A DNA stretch of 64,000 nucleotides from an uncultured Eubacteriales bacterium (GTDB taxonomy: Bacteria > Bacillota > Clostridia > Oscillospirales > Oscillospiraceae), in contig URNZ01000002.1 of the NCBI GenBank assembly GCA_900549405.1, forward strand, positions 1 through 64,000. Direction: 5' to 3'. The notes below the pieces were generated by a model. It was not told where the DNA came from and ran no database searches. It saw only the letters and a list, made by a program, of their open reading frames with translations. Position 1 is the stretch's first letter; each line of letters starts with the position of its first letter. The position numbers and the translations under genes are program-made. Positions 26,984 to 36,328 of the stretch are shown in pieces.

Positions 26984-27661
26984 TCAGCGGTCCAGTCCCC
27001 GCTGTTTCCGCCGCTTCCCGGCCCACAGGTCGGCGAAGATGAGGACGGCGCACCACAGCATCAGCAGGGCCAGGATGAGCAGGGCGCAGTTGCGGAAGAA
27101 TTCCTCGGGGAGGATCAGGATCACCGGGTCCTCCCGATAGTCGAACAGCCAGTTGGTCTTGCCGGGGAAGAAGAGGGCGTGGAAGAGGACAAAGGCCCGG
27201 TCAAAGTCCAATGCGGCCAGGCCGCCCACGGCCAGAAAGACGATGGCCAGCCCTGCGGCGGCCCAAAAGCCGGGACCGCGCCCCCGGAAGCAATAGGGCC
27301 GGACGCGCTTGAAGCGGCTGTAGACCAGCAAGCAGAGCAGCCCCGCAAGGGACAGGCCCAGCACCCACAGGTCCAGGAGAAACAGCCGCCGCACGTCGGC
27401 AAAGTGGTCGGCCCCGGACTGGGACCAGGGCAGCACCCCGGCGGCAAAGTCGGGCCGCAGCCCCAGGCAGAAGTCCATCACCTGGTCAAAGGCCTGGCGG
27501 ATCTGCTTCGGGGTAAGCCCCACATACTCCGCCAGCCCCATGGGGCCGATGTGGGCATAGTAGAAGGGGCGGCACAGCAGGGGGGCGGCGATGGAGCCGG
27601 ACAGCACCGCCAGGGCGGTGAGCAGGGAGGACAGCAGGGACAGGGGTTTACTGGTTTTCAT
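26984..27661 (-). CDS. DUF1461 / TIGR01906-family membrane protein
   Basis: 225-residue integral membrane protein with about five spans. The extracytoplasmic segment between the last spans has the family signature FFPGKTNWLFDYREDPVILILPEEFF. Function is unknown. In lactobacilli and clostridia this gene is often near cell-envelope genes. Its ATG overlaps the end of the upstream membrane protein by 14 bp, so the pair is coupled. The basic C-terminus (GKRRKQRGLDR) is cytoplasmic. Confidence 0.82.
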   Translation of the reverse strand: MKTSKPLSLLSSLLTALAVLSGSIAAPLLCRPFYYAHIGPMGLAEYVGLTPKQIRQAFDQVMDFCLGLRPDFAAGVLPWSQSGADHFADVRRLFLLDLWVLGLSLAGLLCLLVYSRFKRVRPYCFRGRGPGFWAAAGLAIVFLAVGGLAALDFDRAFVLFHALFFPGKTNWLFDYREDPVILILPEEFFRNCALLILALLMLWCAVLIFADLWAGKRRKQRGLDR

Positions 27662-28334
27662 GGAACGACCTCATTTCGTGGGGATCGCGCCCGGACAGGA
27701 CGATGAGCACCTGGCCGGGGAGATAGAACAGCCACATGCCCAGGCTGGCGAAGCGCTCTAGGGCGGGCGGGAGCAGACCGGGGGACTGGAAGACGCCCAC
27801 GCACACGTCGCAGCACAGGAACAGCACAAGCCCCAGGGCGAACTGCCGCCCCCAGCCCCGGGGCAGCCTGACGGCCAGGGCCACGTTGCACAGGAAGTTG
27901 GAGAAATAGATCAGGGCCAGCAGGTTCTCTCCTGTCAGCCGCCCTAAAACGGCCAGCAGGGCGGGGGAGAGGAGGCACAGGACGAGCCGTGCGCCCCACA
28001 GGGTCCGGCCCCCGTTGGCCCGGGAAATGCGCAGGAGATACAGCCCCTGGACGCCGCAGAACAGCAGCAGGCCCAGGGCATAGTACCGGTCCAGCATCAG
28101 GAGAAACCAGTCCGCGCCTAACGTGAGGGTCAGCGCCCAGGCCACCAGCCGGGAGCCGCCGTGGACCCCTTGATGCCAGGCGAAGAGGGCGCACAGAATG
28201 ATGCCCAGATACTTTACGCTGTTGCCCGCCGCCCCCTGGCCAACTAGGTCCAGAAAGAGAAAGCGGACGTAGATCAGACCCTCCAGGGCCAGGAAGAGGG
28301 CCTGGGTGAGAACGCGCCGGGATGGGGAGAACAA
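27648..28334 (-). CDS. Seven- to eight-span membrane protein, possibly YhhN-like
   Basis: 228 hydrophobic residues. The repeated pattern of a span starting with LGADWFLLM, the second-half LFLCCDVCVGV and a late YLPGQVLIVLSG recalls the YhhN/TMEM86 lysoplasmalogenase fold, but similarity is weak and I do not assign that activity. The start is TTG at 28334 with AAAGGGGGC upstream. It is expressed from a promoter at 28362-28390 and translationally coupled to the DUF1461 gene. Confidence 0.65.
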   Translation of the reverse strand: MFSPSRRVLTQALFLALEGLIYVRFLFLDLVGQGAAGNSVKYLGIILCALFAWHQGVHGGSRLVAWALTLTLGADWFLLMLDRYYALGLLLFCGVQGLYLLRISRANGGRTLWGARLVLCLLSPALLAVLGRLTGENLLALIYFSNFLCNVALAVRLPRGWGRQFALGLVLFLCCDVCVGVFQSPGLLPPALERFASLGMWLFYLPGQVLIVLSGRDPHEMRSFHENQ

Positions 28335-28361
28335 GAAGAATGCCCCCTTTCAAACAGGCCT

Positions 28362-28390
28362 ATCATAACACGCATGAGATGGAAAAACAA
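28362..28390 (-). promoter_or_regulatory. Promoter of the DUF1461 operon
   Basis: Minus strand TTGTTT (28385-28390), 17-bp spacer, TATGAT (28362-28367). The -35 lies in the T-tract of the cstA terminator. Confidence 0.6.
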
Positions 28391-28423
28391 GAAGCGGACC
28401 CGAGTATGCACCCGGGTCCGCTT
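28382..28423 (-). terminator. cstA terminator
   Basis: AAGCGGACCCG (28392-28402) pairs with CGGGTCCGCTT (28413-28423). On the minus strand TTGTTTTT follows. Confidence 0.88.
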
Positions 28424-28443
28424 GTCTTGCGGATGGAACGGCC

Positions 28444-30210
28444 TTACTTGGAAGCGGCGGGCTTCTTGTGGCCGAAGATGGTCTGGCAGGCCTCAACAGC
28501 CAGCACCAGAGCCAGGACGAACAGCACAACGGCCAGCACCAGCTGGATCATGGGGGCGGTGGCGGCACCGTTGGCGGAGATGGTGTTCACTTTGGCGATG
28601 GCGGTCTGAGCCAGAGAGGTCAGAGTGACCACCAGCATGAAGATCATGGGGAAGTAGAACATCTTGTTGTTCTTGCCCACGTTGCCCAGCCAGGCGCACA
28701 CGGCCAGCAGAGCCAGAGCGGCCAGCAGCTGGTTGGAAGCGCCGAACAGGGGCCAGATGGTGGAGTAGCCGCCCAGGCCCAGGCCGATGCCCAGAACCAC
28801 GGTGATGGCAGTGGCCACGAAGGGGTTGCACAGCACGGCCTTGAAGCCGGTGGCGTCCTTATAGGTCTGGCCGGGCTCCAGCCAGAACTCCTGGAACATA
28901 TACCGGGCCAGACGGGTGGCGGTGTCCAGAGAGGTCAGGCAGAAGACGGACACGGTCAGCACCAGCAGGGAGCTGACGGTGGCCTGAGTGCCCTCCAGGC
29001 CGGGGATGGTGGCCACCATGCGGGAGATACCGGTGGCGAACACGGCGGTGGGGGTGCGGATGCCGCCGTCAGAGGGCAGCTTCACATAGTCCTGCCAGAT
29101 GAAGGCCACAGCGCACAGGGAGACCAGAGCCAGGGCACACTCGATGAGCATGCCGCCATAGGCGATGGGCTTGGCGTCGCGCTCGTGGTCCAGCTGCTTG
29201 GCGGTGGTGCCGGAGCCCACCAGAGAGTGGAAGCCGGAGATAGCGCCGCAGGCGATGGTGACGAACAGGGCGGGGAACACATAGCCCAGGGAGGCGGGAG
29301 CCCCGGTGGAGGCCACCACGGTCATGTTGTCATACCAGCCGGTGAAGGCGGGCATATCCATGTGCAGATCAGCGCCCATGATGCCGGCACCCAGCACGCC
29401 CACAGCGGCGATGACCATCATGGCGTACAGCAGGAAGGAGGACAGATAGTCACGGGGCTGGAGCAGGATCCACACGGGAGCCACAGAGGCGATGAGGATG
29501 TACACGCCGATGATCCACATCCAGGCGGTGTTGGACAGGTAGATGGGGTGGAAGTTCAGGCCCACCACCAGGCAGACCACGATGCCGATCACGCCGGCCA
29601 CAGTGGCCACGGCCAGGGAAGCGCCCTTGCGGTAGACAAAGAAGCCGAACACGATGGCCATCAGGATGAACAGCAGGGAGATCATGGCCACAGAGGCGTT
29701 GGTGGCGGACTTGACGGTGTCCACAACGCCGTCCACATAGGTGGCCTGGAAGGTGCTGGCCACGATGGAGGCGAAAGCGGCCACCACCAGGATCAGGGTC
29801 AGGTAAGAGAAGATCAGGAAGAGCTTCTTGGCCCGGGAGCCGATGTTCAGGGCGATGACCTCGCCGATGGACTGGCCCTTGTGGCGGATAGAGGCGAACA
29901 GAGCGCCATAGTCATGGACGGCACCGAAGAAGATGCCGCCGATCAGAACCCACAGCACCACGGGGACCCAGCCGAACACGGCGGCCTGAATGGGGCCGTT
30001 GATGGGGCCGGCGCCCGCGATGGAGGAAAAGTGATGTCCCATCAGCACGGGGGCCTTGGCGGGGACATAGTCCATGCCGTCCTCCAGCTCATGGGCAGGG
30101 GTCACGCGGGAGTCATCCACGCCCCACTGCTTGGCCAGCCAGCCGCCGTAGAAAATGTATCCTACAACAAGAATGGCGCAGCCGACCAGAAAAACCAATA
30201 CTGCATTCAT
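28444..30210 (-). CDS. cstA: CstA-family peptide/pyruvate transporter
   Basis: 588-residue transporter with about 16 spans of the carbon-starvation family. Signature segments are LMGHHFSSIAGAGPINGPIQAAVFGWVPV near the start, FHSLVGSGTTAKQLDHERDAKPIAYG and SLDTATRLARYMFQE. CstA and its paralog BtsT take up peptides or pyruvate. Clostridial homologs are about this length and lack the longer C-terminus of E. coli CstA. ATG at 30210 has AAGGAGAGGAGC upstream and overlaps the stop of the preceding gene (ATGA). An efficient terminator follows. Confidence 0.93.
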   Translation of the reverse strand: MNAVLVFLVGCAILVVGYIFYGGWLAKQWGVDDSRVTPAHELEDGMDYVPAKAPVLMGHHFSSIAGAGPINGPIQAAVFGWVPVVLWVLIGGIFFGAVHDYGALFASIRHKGQSIGEVIALNIGSRAKKLFLIFSYLTLILVVAAFASIVASTFQATYVDGVVDTVKSATNASVAMISLLFILMAIVFGFFVYRKGASLAVATVAGVIGIVVCLVVGLNFHPIYLSNTAWMWIIGVYILIASVAPVWILLQPRDYLSSFLLYAMMVIAAVGVLGAGIMGADLHMDMPAFTGWYDNMTVVASTGAPASLGYVFPALFVTIACGAISGFHSLVGSGTTAKQLDHERDAKPIAYGGMLIECALALVSLCAVAFIWQDYVKLPSDGGIRTPTAVFATGISRMVATIPGLEGTQATVSSLLVLTVSVFCLTSLDTATRLARYMFQEFWLEPGQTYKDATGFKAVLCNPFVATAITVVLGIGLGLGGYSTIWPLFGASNQLLAALALLAVCAWLGNVGKNNKMFYFPMIFMLVVTLTSLAQTAIAKVNTISANGAATAPMIQLVLAVVLFVLALVLAVEACQTIFGHKKPAASK

Positions 30211-30746
30211 TGTTTTTGCTCCTCTCCTTTTTCTTTGGAAACAATGCGCGCCACCAGCCGCTTCACGTCTTTGCCGATGAGCTTGCCGCTGCGATTGGTG
30301 GTGACTTCTCCCGTGGACAGGTCCACGGCGGCTATACGAAACTCCATCCATCCATGGAGGGATAGCTTAAATTCCCGGCGGCGCTTCAGCTTTTTCAGCC
30401 GGGCCAGAGCCAGGGGGTCGGCGCTGTCATACAGCACCACGGCGGTGAGATAGGTGTACATGTGCTGGGCGTGGGGGCGGACCCGGGGCTCGCCGTCCTC
30501 CGTCACCCGGCGGAAGATATCCTCCACCAGGGGGGTATCCAGGTGATCTGTGGACCACAGATAGAGGTATTCGTGGCTCTCCGCCGCCCACAGCTCCGCC
30601 TGCTTCACCAGCACATACTGGCTGTCCCGCAGGTGATAGCTGCACAGGGCCTTCAGGGGGGTGCCGTCCTGAATGTCCTCTATATCATAATAGGCGGAGT
30701 AGGCCTTTTTCAGCCGCTCCACCAGATTTTCTCTCAGTTGAGACAA
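30207..30746 (-). CDS. Uncharacterised protein translationally coupled to CstA
   Basis: 179-residue soluble protein I do not recognise. The N-terminal half is helical (LRENLVERLKKAYSAYYDIED). The middle has aromatic segments (HEYLYLWSTDHLDTPLVEDIF, HMYTYLTAVVLYDS), and a basic stretch (ARLKKLKRRREFKLSLHGWMEFRI) precedes a Lys-rich end. No signal or membrane span is present. TTG at 30746 is preceded by CCAGGAGAGGAG. Its TGA overlaps the cstA ATG, so the two proteins are made together. It may be a regulator or accessory of CstA; this is inference. Confidence 0.75.
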   Translation of the reverse strand: MSQLRENLVERLKKAYSAYYDIEDIQDGTPLKALCSYHLRDSQYVLVKQAELWAAESHEYLYLWSTDHLDTPLVEDIFRRVTEDGEPRVRPHAQHMYTYLTAVVLYDSADPLALARLKKLKRRREFKLSLHGWMEFRIAAVDLSTGEVTTNRSGKLIGKDVKRLVARIVSKEKGEEQKQ

Positions 30747-30849
30747 ACCCCGCACTCCTCTCCTGGCCTCTTTGTTTCGGTTTAGAGGCCGCTGTTCGGG
30801 CCAAAAGAACAAATTGTAAATAATCTGTGAATCTCTTATGTTAAAAGCT

Positions 30850-30878
30850 ATCATAGCAGAAGCACGTTTGTTTTTCAA
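30850..30878 (-). promoter_or_regulatory. Promoter of the cstA operon
   Basis: Minus strand TTGAAA (30873-30878), 17-bp spacer, TATGAT (30850-30855), with a leader of about 100 nt. Confidence 0.65.
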
Positions 30879-31027
30879 GGCGGAACACCGCTGTGGATTT
30901 CCGAAAAAAAGGATGGAATTTGCGTTTTTTTTGTGCATTCCATCAACTGTTGTTCATTGAAGAACAGAACGGCGTTTTTATTCCGTCCCACGCGGTATGA
31001 AAAAGAGAAAACGGCCCCCTGAATTCG

Positions 31028-31056
31028 TTGACAGGGGGGTGGCGGGCGAGTAGAAT
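31028..31056 (+). promoter_or_regulatory. Promoter of the sulfatase pseudogene
   Basis: Perfect TTGACA (31028-31033), 17-bp spacer with a G-run, TAGAAT (31051-31056). The control region survives although the gene is broken. Confidence 0.7.
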
Positions 31057-31109
31057 AATGAAAACTGCCCTTGACTTGAGCGGATATCCTTTTCTTTAGG
31101 AGGCATACC

Positions 31110-33126
31110 ATGGGTAGCATGGAGAAACTACACCGGCGCTGGCAGGCCCTGCTCCGGCCCCGGCTGCGACTGGCGCGGCCCGGATTCTATTTCTTGGTCG
31201 TCATCTATTATGAGGAGCTGTTTTTAAAGCTGTACTGTCTCCACGGCATCTCGCCGGTGGGGGCTTTGTTTACCCTGCTGTTCACCATCCCCATCGCCAT
31301 GGGCCTGGGGCTGCTGTGCGGCGGAGTGTCCCCCCGAAAAGGGCGGGTGCTGCTGGTGCTGTGTACCGGGCTGATCTCTCTGTGGCTGGGGGCCCAGGCG
31401 GTGTATTACCACCTATTCAAGACCTTTCTCACCATCTTCTCCCTGACCAAGATGGGCATGGTGGCCGGGGCCTTTGGCGGCATGGCCACCACCGAGATCA
31501 TCTTGAACTGGTTCCCCATCCTGATGATGGCCCTGCCTGTTGTCCTGGCCGCCCTGGGGCGGAAGAAGATCGTCCGGGACCAGCCCGATCCGGCGGGGCT
31601 GCGCATCCGGTGGGCCGTGGCGGCCATTCTGGTGCAGCTGGCGGTGATGGGCGTGGTCTATCTGTGCGGCGGGGGCAATCTGTCCCTGCGCTATGTGTAT
31701 TACCGCACCGCCACGCCGGAGCTGGAGATGCAGGACTTCGGCATGCTCACCCAGACCACCCTGGAGGTCCGCCGCCTGGTGGGGGGCATCGCCCCGGACG
31801 ACCCGGACATGCGGGACCGGCCCAAGTGGGTCCGCCCCCTGAACCGGACGGCCCCGGAGCAGGAGCCCAGGTATTCCACCGCCAAATATAACATCATGAA
31901 CTTCGACTTTGACAAGCTCATCGCCCAGGAGACGGACGAGACCCTGCTGGAGGCCCACAAGTGGTTTGCCCAGCGGGAGCCCACGGAGAAAAACCAGTGG
32001 ACGGGCTATTTCAAGGGGAAGAACCTGGTGTGGATCGTGGCCGAGGGCTTTTCCACCCTGGCTATGGACCCCCAGCGGACGCCCACATTGTGGAAGCTGT
32101 CCCACCAGGGCTTCACCTTTGACCACTTCTACACACCCCTGTGGGGCGTGTCCACCTCAGACGGGGAATATGTCGGGGGTGTGGAGCTACTCGCTCTCCT
32201 CGGAAAACTATATGCCCTTCTCCCTGGGCAACCAGTTCCGGGACCTGGGCTATCGCACCATGGCTTTCCACGACTATCTCTATAACTACTATGACCGGAA
32301 CCGGTCCCACCCCAACATGGGCTATGAGTATATCGCCCTGGGGCAGGGGCTGGCCCTGGACTCCGCCGACGCCTTCCCTTCCTCTGACCAGGAGATGATG
32401 GAGAAGATCGTGCCCATGTTTGTGGACCAGGACCCGTTCATGGTCTATTGCCTCACGGTGAGCGGCCACCTGAACTATAACCTGGAGGAGAACGCCATGG
32501 CCCGGAAGCACTGGGACGAGGTGAAGGACCTGCCCTACAGCGACAGCGTCAAGTGCTATCTGGCCTGCCAGCAGGAGCTGGAGCTGGCGGTGAAGAGCCT
32601 GGTGGACCAGCTGGACGCGGCGGGCAAGCTGGACGACACGGTGATCGTCCTGTCCGCCGACCACTACCCCTATGGTCTCACCGACGAGGAGTACAGCGAG
32701 CTGCTGGGCCACGCCGTGGACCCGGTGTTCGAGATATACGAGAACACCCTGATCCTGTGGAACAGCCAGATGAAGGAGCCGGTGGAGGTGGACAAATACT
32801 GCTCCAGCCTGGACATCGCGCCCACTCTGTCCAACCTGTTCGGCCTGGAGTATGACTCCCGGCTGATGATGGGCACGGACATCCTGTCTGACCAGGCGGG
32901 GATGGTCATCTTCTCCAACTACAGCTTTATCTGTCAGGACGGGTGGTATAACTCGGTGGCCGACGAATACCGCCGCTGGGACGGGGCCGAGCCGGACATG
33001 AGCGTGGCCGCGGCCAAACTGGCGGAGGTGCAGAACCGGGTGGCCTATTCGGCGGTGATCCTGGATTATGACTATTACCGGCTGCTGTTCTGGGACGTGC
33101 GGCCCGTCAAGGCGAAAACGGGATAA
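31110..33126 (+). pseudogene. LTA-synthase-family sulfatase, frameshifted after the catalytic Thr
   Basis: Two overlapping frames together give about 670 residues: N-terminal membrane spans, then a sulfatase/phosphoglycerol-transferase domain. The first frame carries KNLVWIVAEGF (metal Glu) and the nucleophile Thr in GVSTSDGEYV. The second, entered near 32175, carries SGVWSYSLSSENYMPF, the metal pair in LSADHYPYGL and the rest. Related proteins have about eight extra residues (roughly xCTGLIPK) between EYV and SGVWS, so a small deletion with length 2 modulo 3 is likely. An extra G in the G5 run is the alternative. The active site would be lost. AGGAGG precedes the ATG. Confidence 0.82.
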
Positions 33127-33137
33127 ACGGCCCTTGT

Positions 33138-33164
33138 GGGGCGGGGGAGAAGGGCCCCCGCCCC
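33138..33164 (+). terminator. GC-rich hairpin after the sulfatase pseudogene
   Basis: GGGGCGGGGG (33138-33147) pairs with CCCCCGCCCC (33155-33164). There is no T-tract, so intrinsic termination is uncertain. Confidence 0.35.
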
Positions 33165-33224
33165 GCCGCCGTTCTCCACAGAAAAACCCCAGGTAAAATA
33201 CAAGAGAAATTTGGGGAAAAATGA

Positions 33225-33253
33225 TTGACATTTCCGGGGGGAACAGATATAGT
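33225..33253 (+). promoter_or_regulatory. Promoter of potABCD
   Basis: Perfect TTGACA (33225-33230), 17-bp spacer, TATAGT (33248-33253). The leader to potA is about 95 nt. Confidence 0.75.
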
Positions 33254-33354
33254 TGAGCTTGCTATCTACCTGACGCTTTGTTTCGCAGGGAGGGACGGAG
33301 CGATGAAACAAGGGAGCTGAAAACGAAAAAATTTTCCGAAATGGGGGAGGATAC

Positions 33355-34530
33355 ATGTCCAAAGAGTTGATCCGCCTGGACAACTGTACCATGGCTTTCG
33401 ACAACGAGATCGTGCTCGACAACATCAACCTGTATATCAATGATAAGGAATTCCTCACGCTGCTTGGCCCCAGTGGATGCGGCAAGACCACCACCCTGCG
33501 CATCATCGGTGGTTTTCAAACGCCCACCTCTGGCGATGTGCTGTTCGACGGCGTGAGGATGAATTCTGTCCCGCCCCACAAGCGGGCCATCAATACGGTC
33601 TTTCAGAAATACGCCCTGTTCCCCCATCTCAACGTGTATGAGAACATCGCCTTTGGCCTGCGCATCCCCAAGGCGGACGCCAAGGGCAAAAAGGTGAAGC
33701 TGCCCGAGAAAGAGATCCACGACCGGGTCATGGAGATGCTGGAGATCGTGAACCTGCGGGGCTTTGAAAAGCGGCACATCGCCGCCCTGTCCGGCGGCCA
33801 GCAGCAGCGGGTGGCCATCGCCCGGGCCCTGGTGAACCGGCCCAAGGTCCTGCTGCTGGACGAGCCCTTGGGCGCCCTGGACCTGAAGCTGCGCAAGGAT
33901 ATGCAGAACGAGCTCAAGCGTATCCAGCAGGCCATGGAGATCACCTTTATCTATGTGACCCACGACCAGGAGGAGGCCCTGGCCATGTCTGACACGGTGG
34001 TGGTCATGGACAAGGGCAAGATCCAGCAGATCGGCACCCCCGAGGACATCTATAACGAGCCCAAGAACGCCTTTGTGGCCGACTTCATCGGCGAGTCCAA
34101 CATCATCGACGGCATCATGCGCGCCGACGGCGTGGTGGAGATCTTCAACCGGCGCTTTCAGTGTCTGGACGGCGGCTTTGCCCCGGACGAGGCGGTGGAC
34201 GTGGTCATCCGGCCCGAGGACGTGGACATCGTCCCCGAGGACCAGGGCCAGCTGAAGGGCACCGTGACCAACGTGACCTTTAAGGGCATGCAGTATGACA
34301 TCATCGTGGACTTTTATGGCTTTAAGTGGCTGATCCAGACCACCGACCTGTCCCCCGTGGGCAGCCGCATCGGCATCAAGATCGACCCCGACGGCTTTCA
34401 CGTGATGAAGAAGAGCCAGTATTCCGGCCTGTTCGGGGACTCTTCCTCCTATTCCGAGGAGTATGAGGAGATCTCCGATGCCACCTTTGATCCCGAGGAA
34501 GGGGATCAGGAGGGCGGAGATGAAGAATAA
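33355..34530 (+). CDS. potA: Spermidine/putrescine ABC transporter ATPase PotA
   Basis: 391-residue ATPase: Walker [10 protein letters not shown] (38-46), signature LSGGQQQR (145-152), Walker B VLLLDEP with Glu170, switch His in YVTHDQEEA. The C-terminal TOBE-like region (about 285-365) is followed by an acidic tail (about 368-391). It energises polyamine import by PotBC. Substrate is assigned from operon content (potABCD in order). The ATG has GGGGGAGG upstream. It overlaps potB by 11 bp. Confidence 0.93.
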   Translation: MSKELIRLDNCTMAFDNEIVLDNINLYINDKEFLTLLGPSGCGKTTTLRIIGGFQTPTSGDVLFDGVRMNSVPPHKRAINTVFQKYALFPHLNVYENIAFGLRIPKADAKGKKVKLPEKEIHDRVMEMLEIVNLRGFEKRHIAALSGGQQQRVAIARALVNRPKVLLLDEPLGALDLKLRKDMQNELKRIQQAMEITFIYVTHDQEEALAMSDTVVVMDKGKIQQIGTPEDIYNEPKNAFVADFIGESNIIDGIMRADGVVEIFNRRFQCLDGGFAPDEAVDVVIRPEDVDIVPEDQGQLKGTVTNVTFKGMQYDIIVDFYGFKWLIQTTDLSPVGSRIGIKIDPDGFHVMKKSQYSGLFGDSSSYSEEYEEISDATFDPEEGDQEGGDEE

Positions 34531-35404
34531 ACGCTCCTGGCTGGCCGCCCCCTATGTGGTGTGGATGGCCCTGTTCACCGTGATCCCCATTGTGATGATG
34601 GTGGTCTACGCCTTTACCCAGGAGATCGTGGTAGACGCCGAGACCGGGGAGAAGGCCGTTCGCTTTACCCTGAACAACTTTGCCCAGATGGGCGCCTACA
34701 CCGTGGTGTTCCTGCGCTCCTTCAAGCTGGCCCTCATCGCCACCGCCATCTGCCTGCTCATCGGCTATCCCATCTCCTATTGGATGGCGAAAGAGGGGCC
34801 CCAGTTCCAGAAGGCAGCCATGGCCCTTATTATGCTGCCCATGTGGATGAACTTTCTGCTGCGGACCTATGCCTGGATGTCCATTCTGGAGAACACCGGC
34901 CTGCTGAACCGGCTGTTCCAGGCCATCGGCCTGATCGACCTGGTGAACCACATCTTCGGCACCGAATTTCAGTATTTCCCCATGATCAACACCCAGGGGG
35001 CGGTGGTGCTGGGCATGGTGTATAACTATCTGCCCTTTATGATCCTGCCCATCTACTCCGTCATCATCAAGATGGACAACTCCCTGCTGGAGGCGGCCCA
35101 GGACCTGGGGGCCAACTCCTCCCTGACCTTCCGCAAGGTCATCCTGCCCCTGTCTCTGCCCGGGGTGCTCTCCGGCATCACCATGGTGTTTGTCCCCGCG
35201 GTGTCCACCTTTGCCATCTCCCGCCTGCTGGGCGGCAACAACCAGACGCTGCTGGGCAACCTCATTGAGATGCAGTTTGTGGGCACGGCCTATAACCCCC
35301 ACCTGGGCAGCGCCATCGCCATGGTGATGATGGTCATTGTGGTGGTCTGTATGTATGTGATGAATCGCTTTGGCGAGGGCGAGGAACAGGCGGTGATGCT
35401 ATGA
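34520..35404 (+). CDS. potB: Spermidine/putrescine ABC transporter permease PotB
   Basis: 294-residue permease with six spans. The EAA loop contacting PotA reads [29 protein letters not shown] (about 190-218). ATG at 34520 lies inside the end of potA and follows a GGAGGGCGGAG site. It overlaps potC by the ATGA at 35401-35404. Forms the channel with PotC. Confidence 0.92.
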   Translation: MKNKRSWLAAPYVVWMALFTVIPIVMMVVYAFTQEIVVDAETGEKAVRFTLNNFAQMGAYTVVFLRSFKLALIATAICLLIGYPISYWMAKEGPQFQKAAMALIMLPMWMNFLLRTYAWMSILENTGLLNRLFQAIGLIDLVNHIFGTEFQYFPMINTQGAVVLGMVYNYLPFMILPIYSVIIKMDNSLLEAAQDLGANSSLTFRKVILPLSLPGVLSGITMVFVPAVSTFAISRLLGGNNQTLLGNLIEMQFVGTAYNPHLGSAIAMVMMVIVVVCMYVMNRFGEGEEQAVML

Positions 35405-36264
35405 GTCTGAAACAACGTCCGTCCCTGTTTGGGCGCATCTCTATGGGGCTGGTGTTCCTGTTTCTCTATGCCCCCATTTTCGTGCTGATCGTCTTCTCCT
35501 TCAACAACTCCAAAAGCCGCACCGTGTGGCAGGGCTTTACCCTGAAGTGGTATGCCGAGCTGTTCCAGGACAGCCAGATCATGAACTCCCTGTACACCAC
35601 CCTTTTGGTGGCCCTGCTGTCGGCGGCCATCGCCACCGTGGCGGGCACCTTCGCCTCCATCGGCTTTTACAACATGAAGCGCCGGGTGCGGGAGCCCCTG
35701 ATGACGGTGAACAACATTCCCATGATGAATGCGGACATCGTCACCGGTGTAAGCCTGTGTCTGTTCTTTGTGGCGGCCTTTGCGGGCTGGAACAGCTTTG
35801 TCACCTGGATGGAGCAGACCTATCGCCTGACGGCCCCACGGCTGTCCATGGGCTTTGGCACGCTGCTCATCGCCCACGTGAGCTTTAACATCCCCTATGT
35901 GATCCTGTCCGTCATGCCCAAGCTGCGGCAGATGGACAAAAACCTCATCGATGCGGCCCAGGACCTGGGCTGTACCTGGATGCAGGCGTTCTGGAAGGTG
36001 GTGGTGCCCGAGATCAAGCCGGGCATCGTCAACGGGATGCTCATCGCCTTTACTATGAGCGTGGATGACTTTGTCATCTCCTATTTCACCGCCGGGCCCA
36101 AGACCAGCACCCTGGCCATGACCATCTACGGCATGGCCAAGCGGCGCATCAGCCCCAAAATGAACGCCGTGTCCACATTGCTGTTCGTGTCCGTCCTGCT
36201 GCTGCTGATCATCGTCAACGTGCGGGAGGCCCGGCAGGAGAAGGCCCGCCAGGCCAAGCACTGA
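35401..36264 (+). CDS. potC: Spermidine/putrescine ABC transporter permease PotC
   Basis: 287-residue permease with six spans, starting with a short basic tail. Its EAA loop reads DAAQDLGCTWMQAFWKVVVPEIKPG (about 181-205). The VDDFVISYFTAGP segment is typical of PotC. Coupled to potB by an ATGA overlap. The C-terminus (REARQEKARQAKH) is cytoplasmic. Confidence 0.92.
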   Translation: MSLKQRPSLFGRISMGLVFLFLYAPIFVLIVFSFNNSKSRTVWQGFTLKWYAELFQDSQIMNSLYTTLLVALLSAAIATVAGTFASIGFYNMKRRVREPLMTVNNIPMMNADIVTGVSLCLFFVAAFAGWNSFVTWMEQTYRLTAPRLSMGFGTLLIAHVSFNIPYVILSVMPKLRQMDKNLIDAAQDLGCTWMQAFWKVVVPEIKPGIVNGMLIAFTMSVDDFVISYFTAGPKTSTLAMTIYGMAKRRISPKMNAVSTLLFVSVLLLLIIVNVREARQEKARQAKH

Positions 36265-36328
36265 GCGGGGCAATCTGGTCTTTCCGGCCTGAGGCCGAGA
36301 GATATATTTATTTGGGAGGAATGATCCA

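Noticed and set aside
33303..33320. Five-codon reading frame (MKQGS) with a purine-rich site upstream of potA, a possible polyamine-sensing upstream ORF.
   Set aside because: Too short to support; frames of this size occur by chance, and bacterial polyamine control by such ORFs is not established. Conservation in relatives would be needed.
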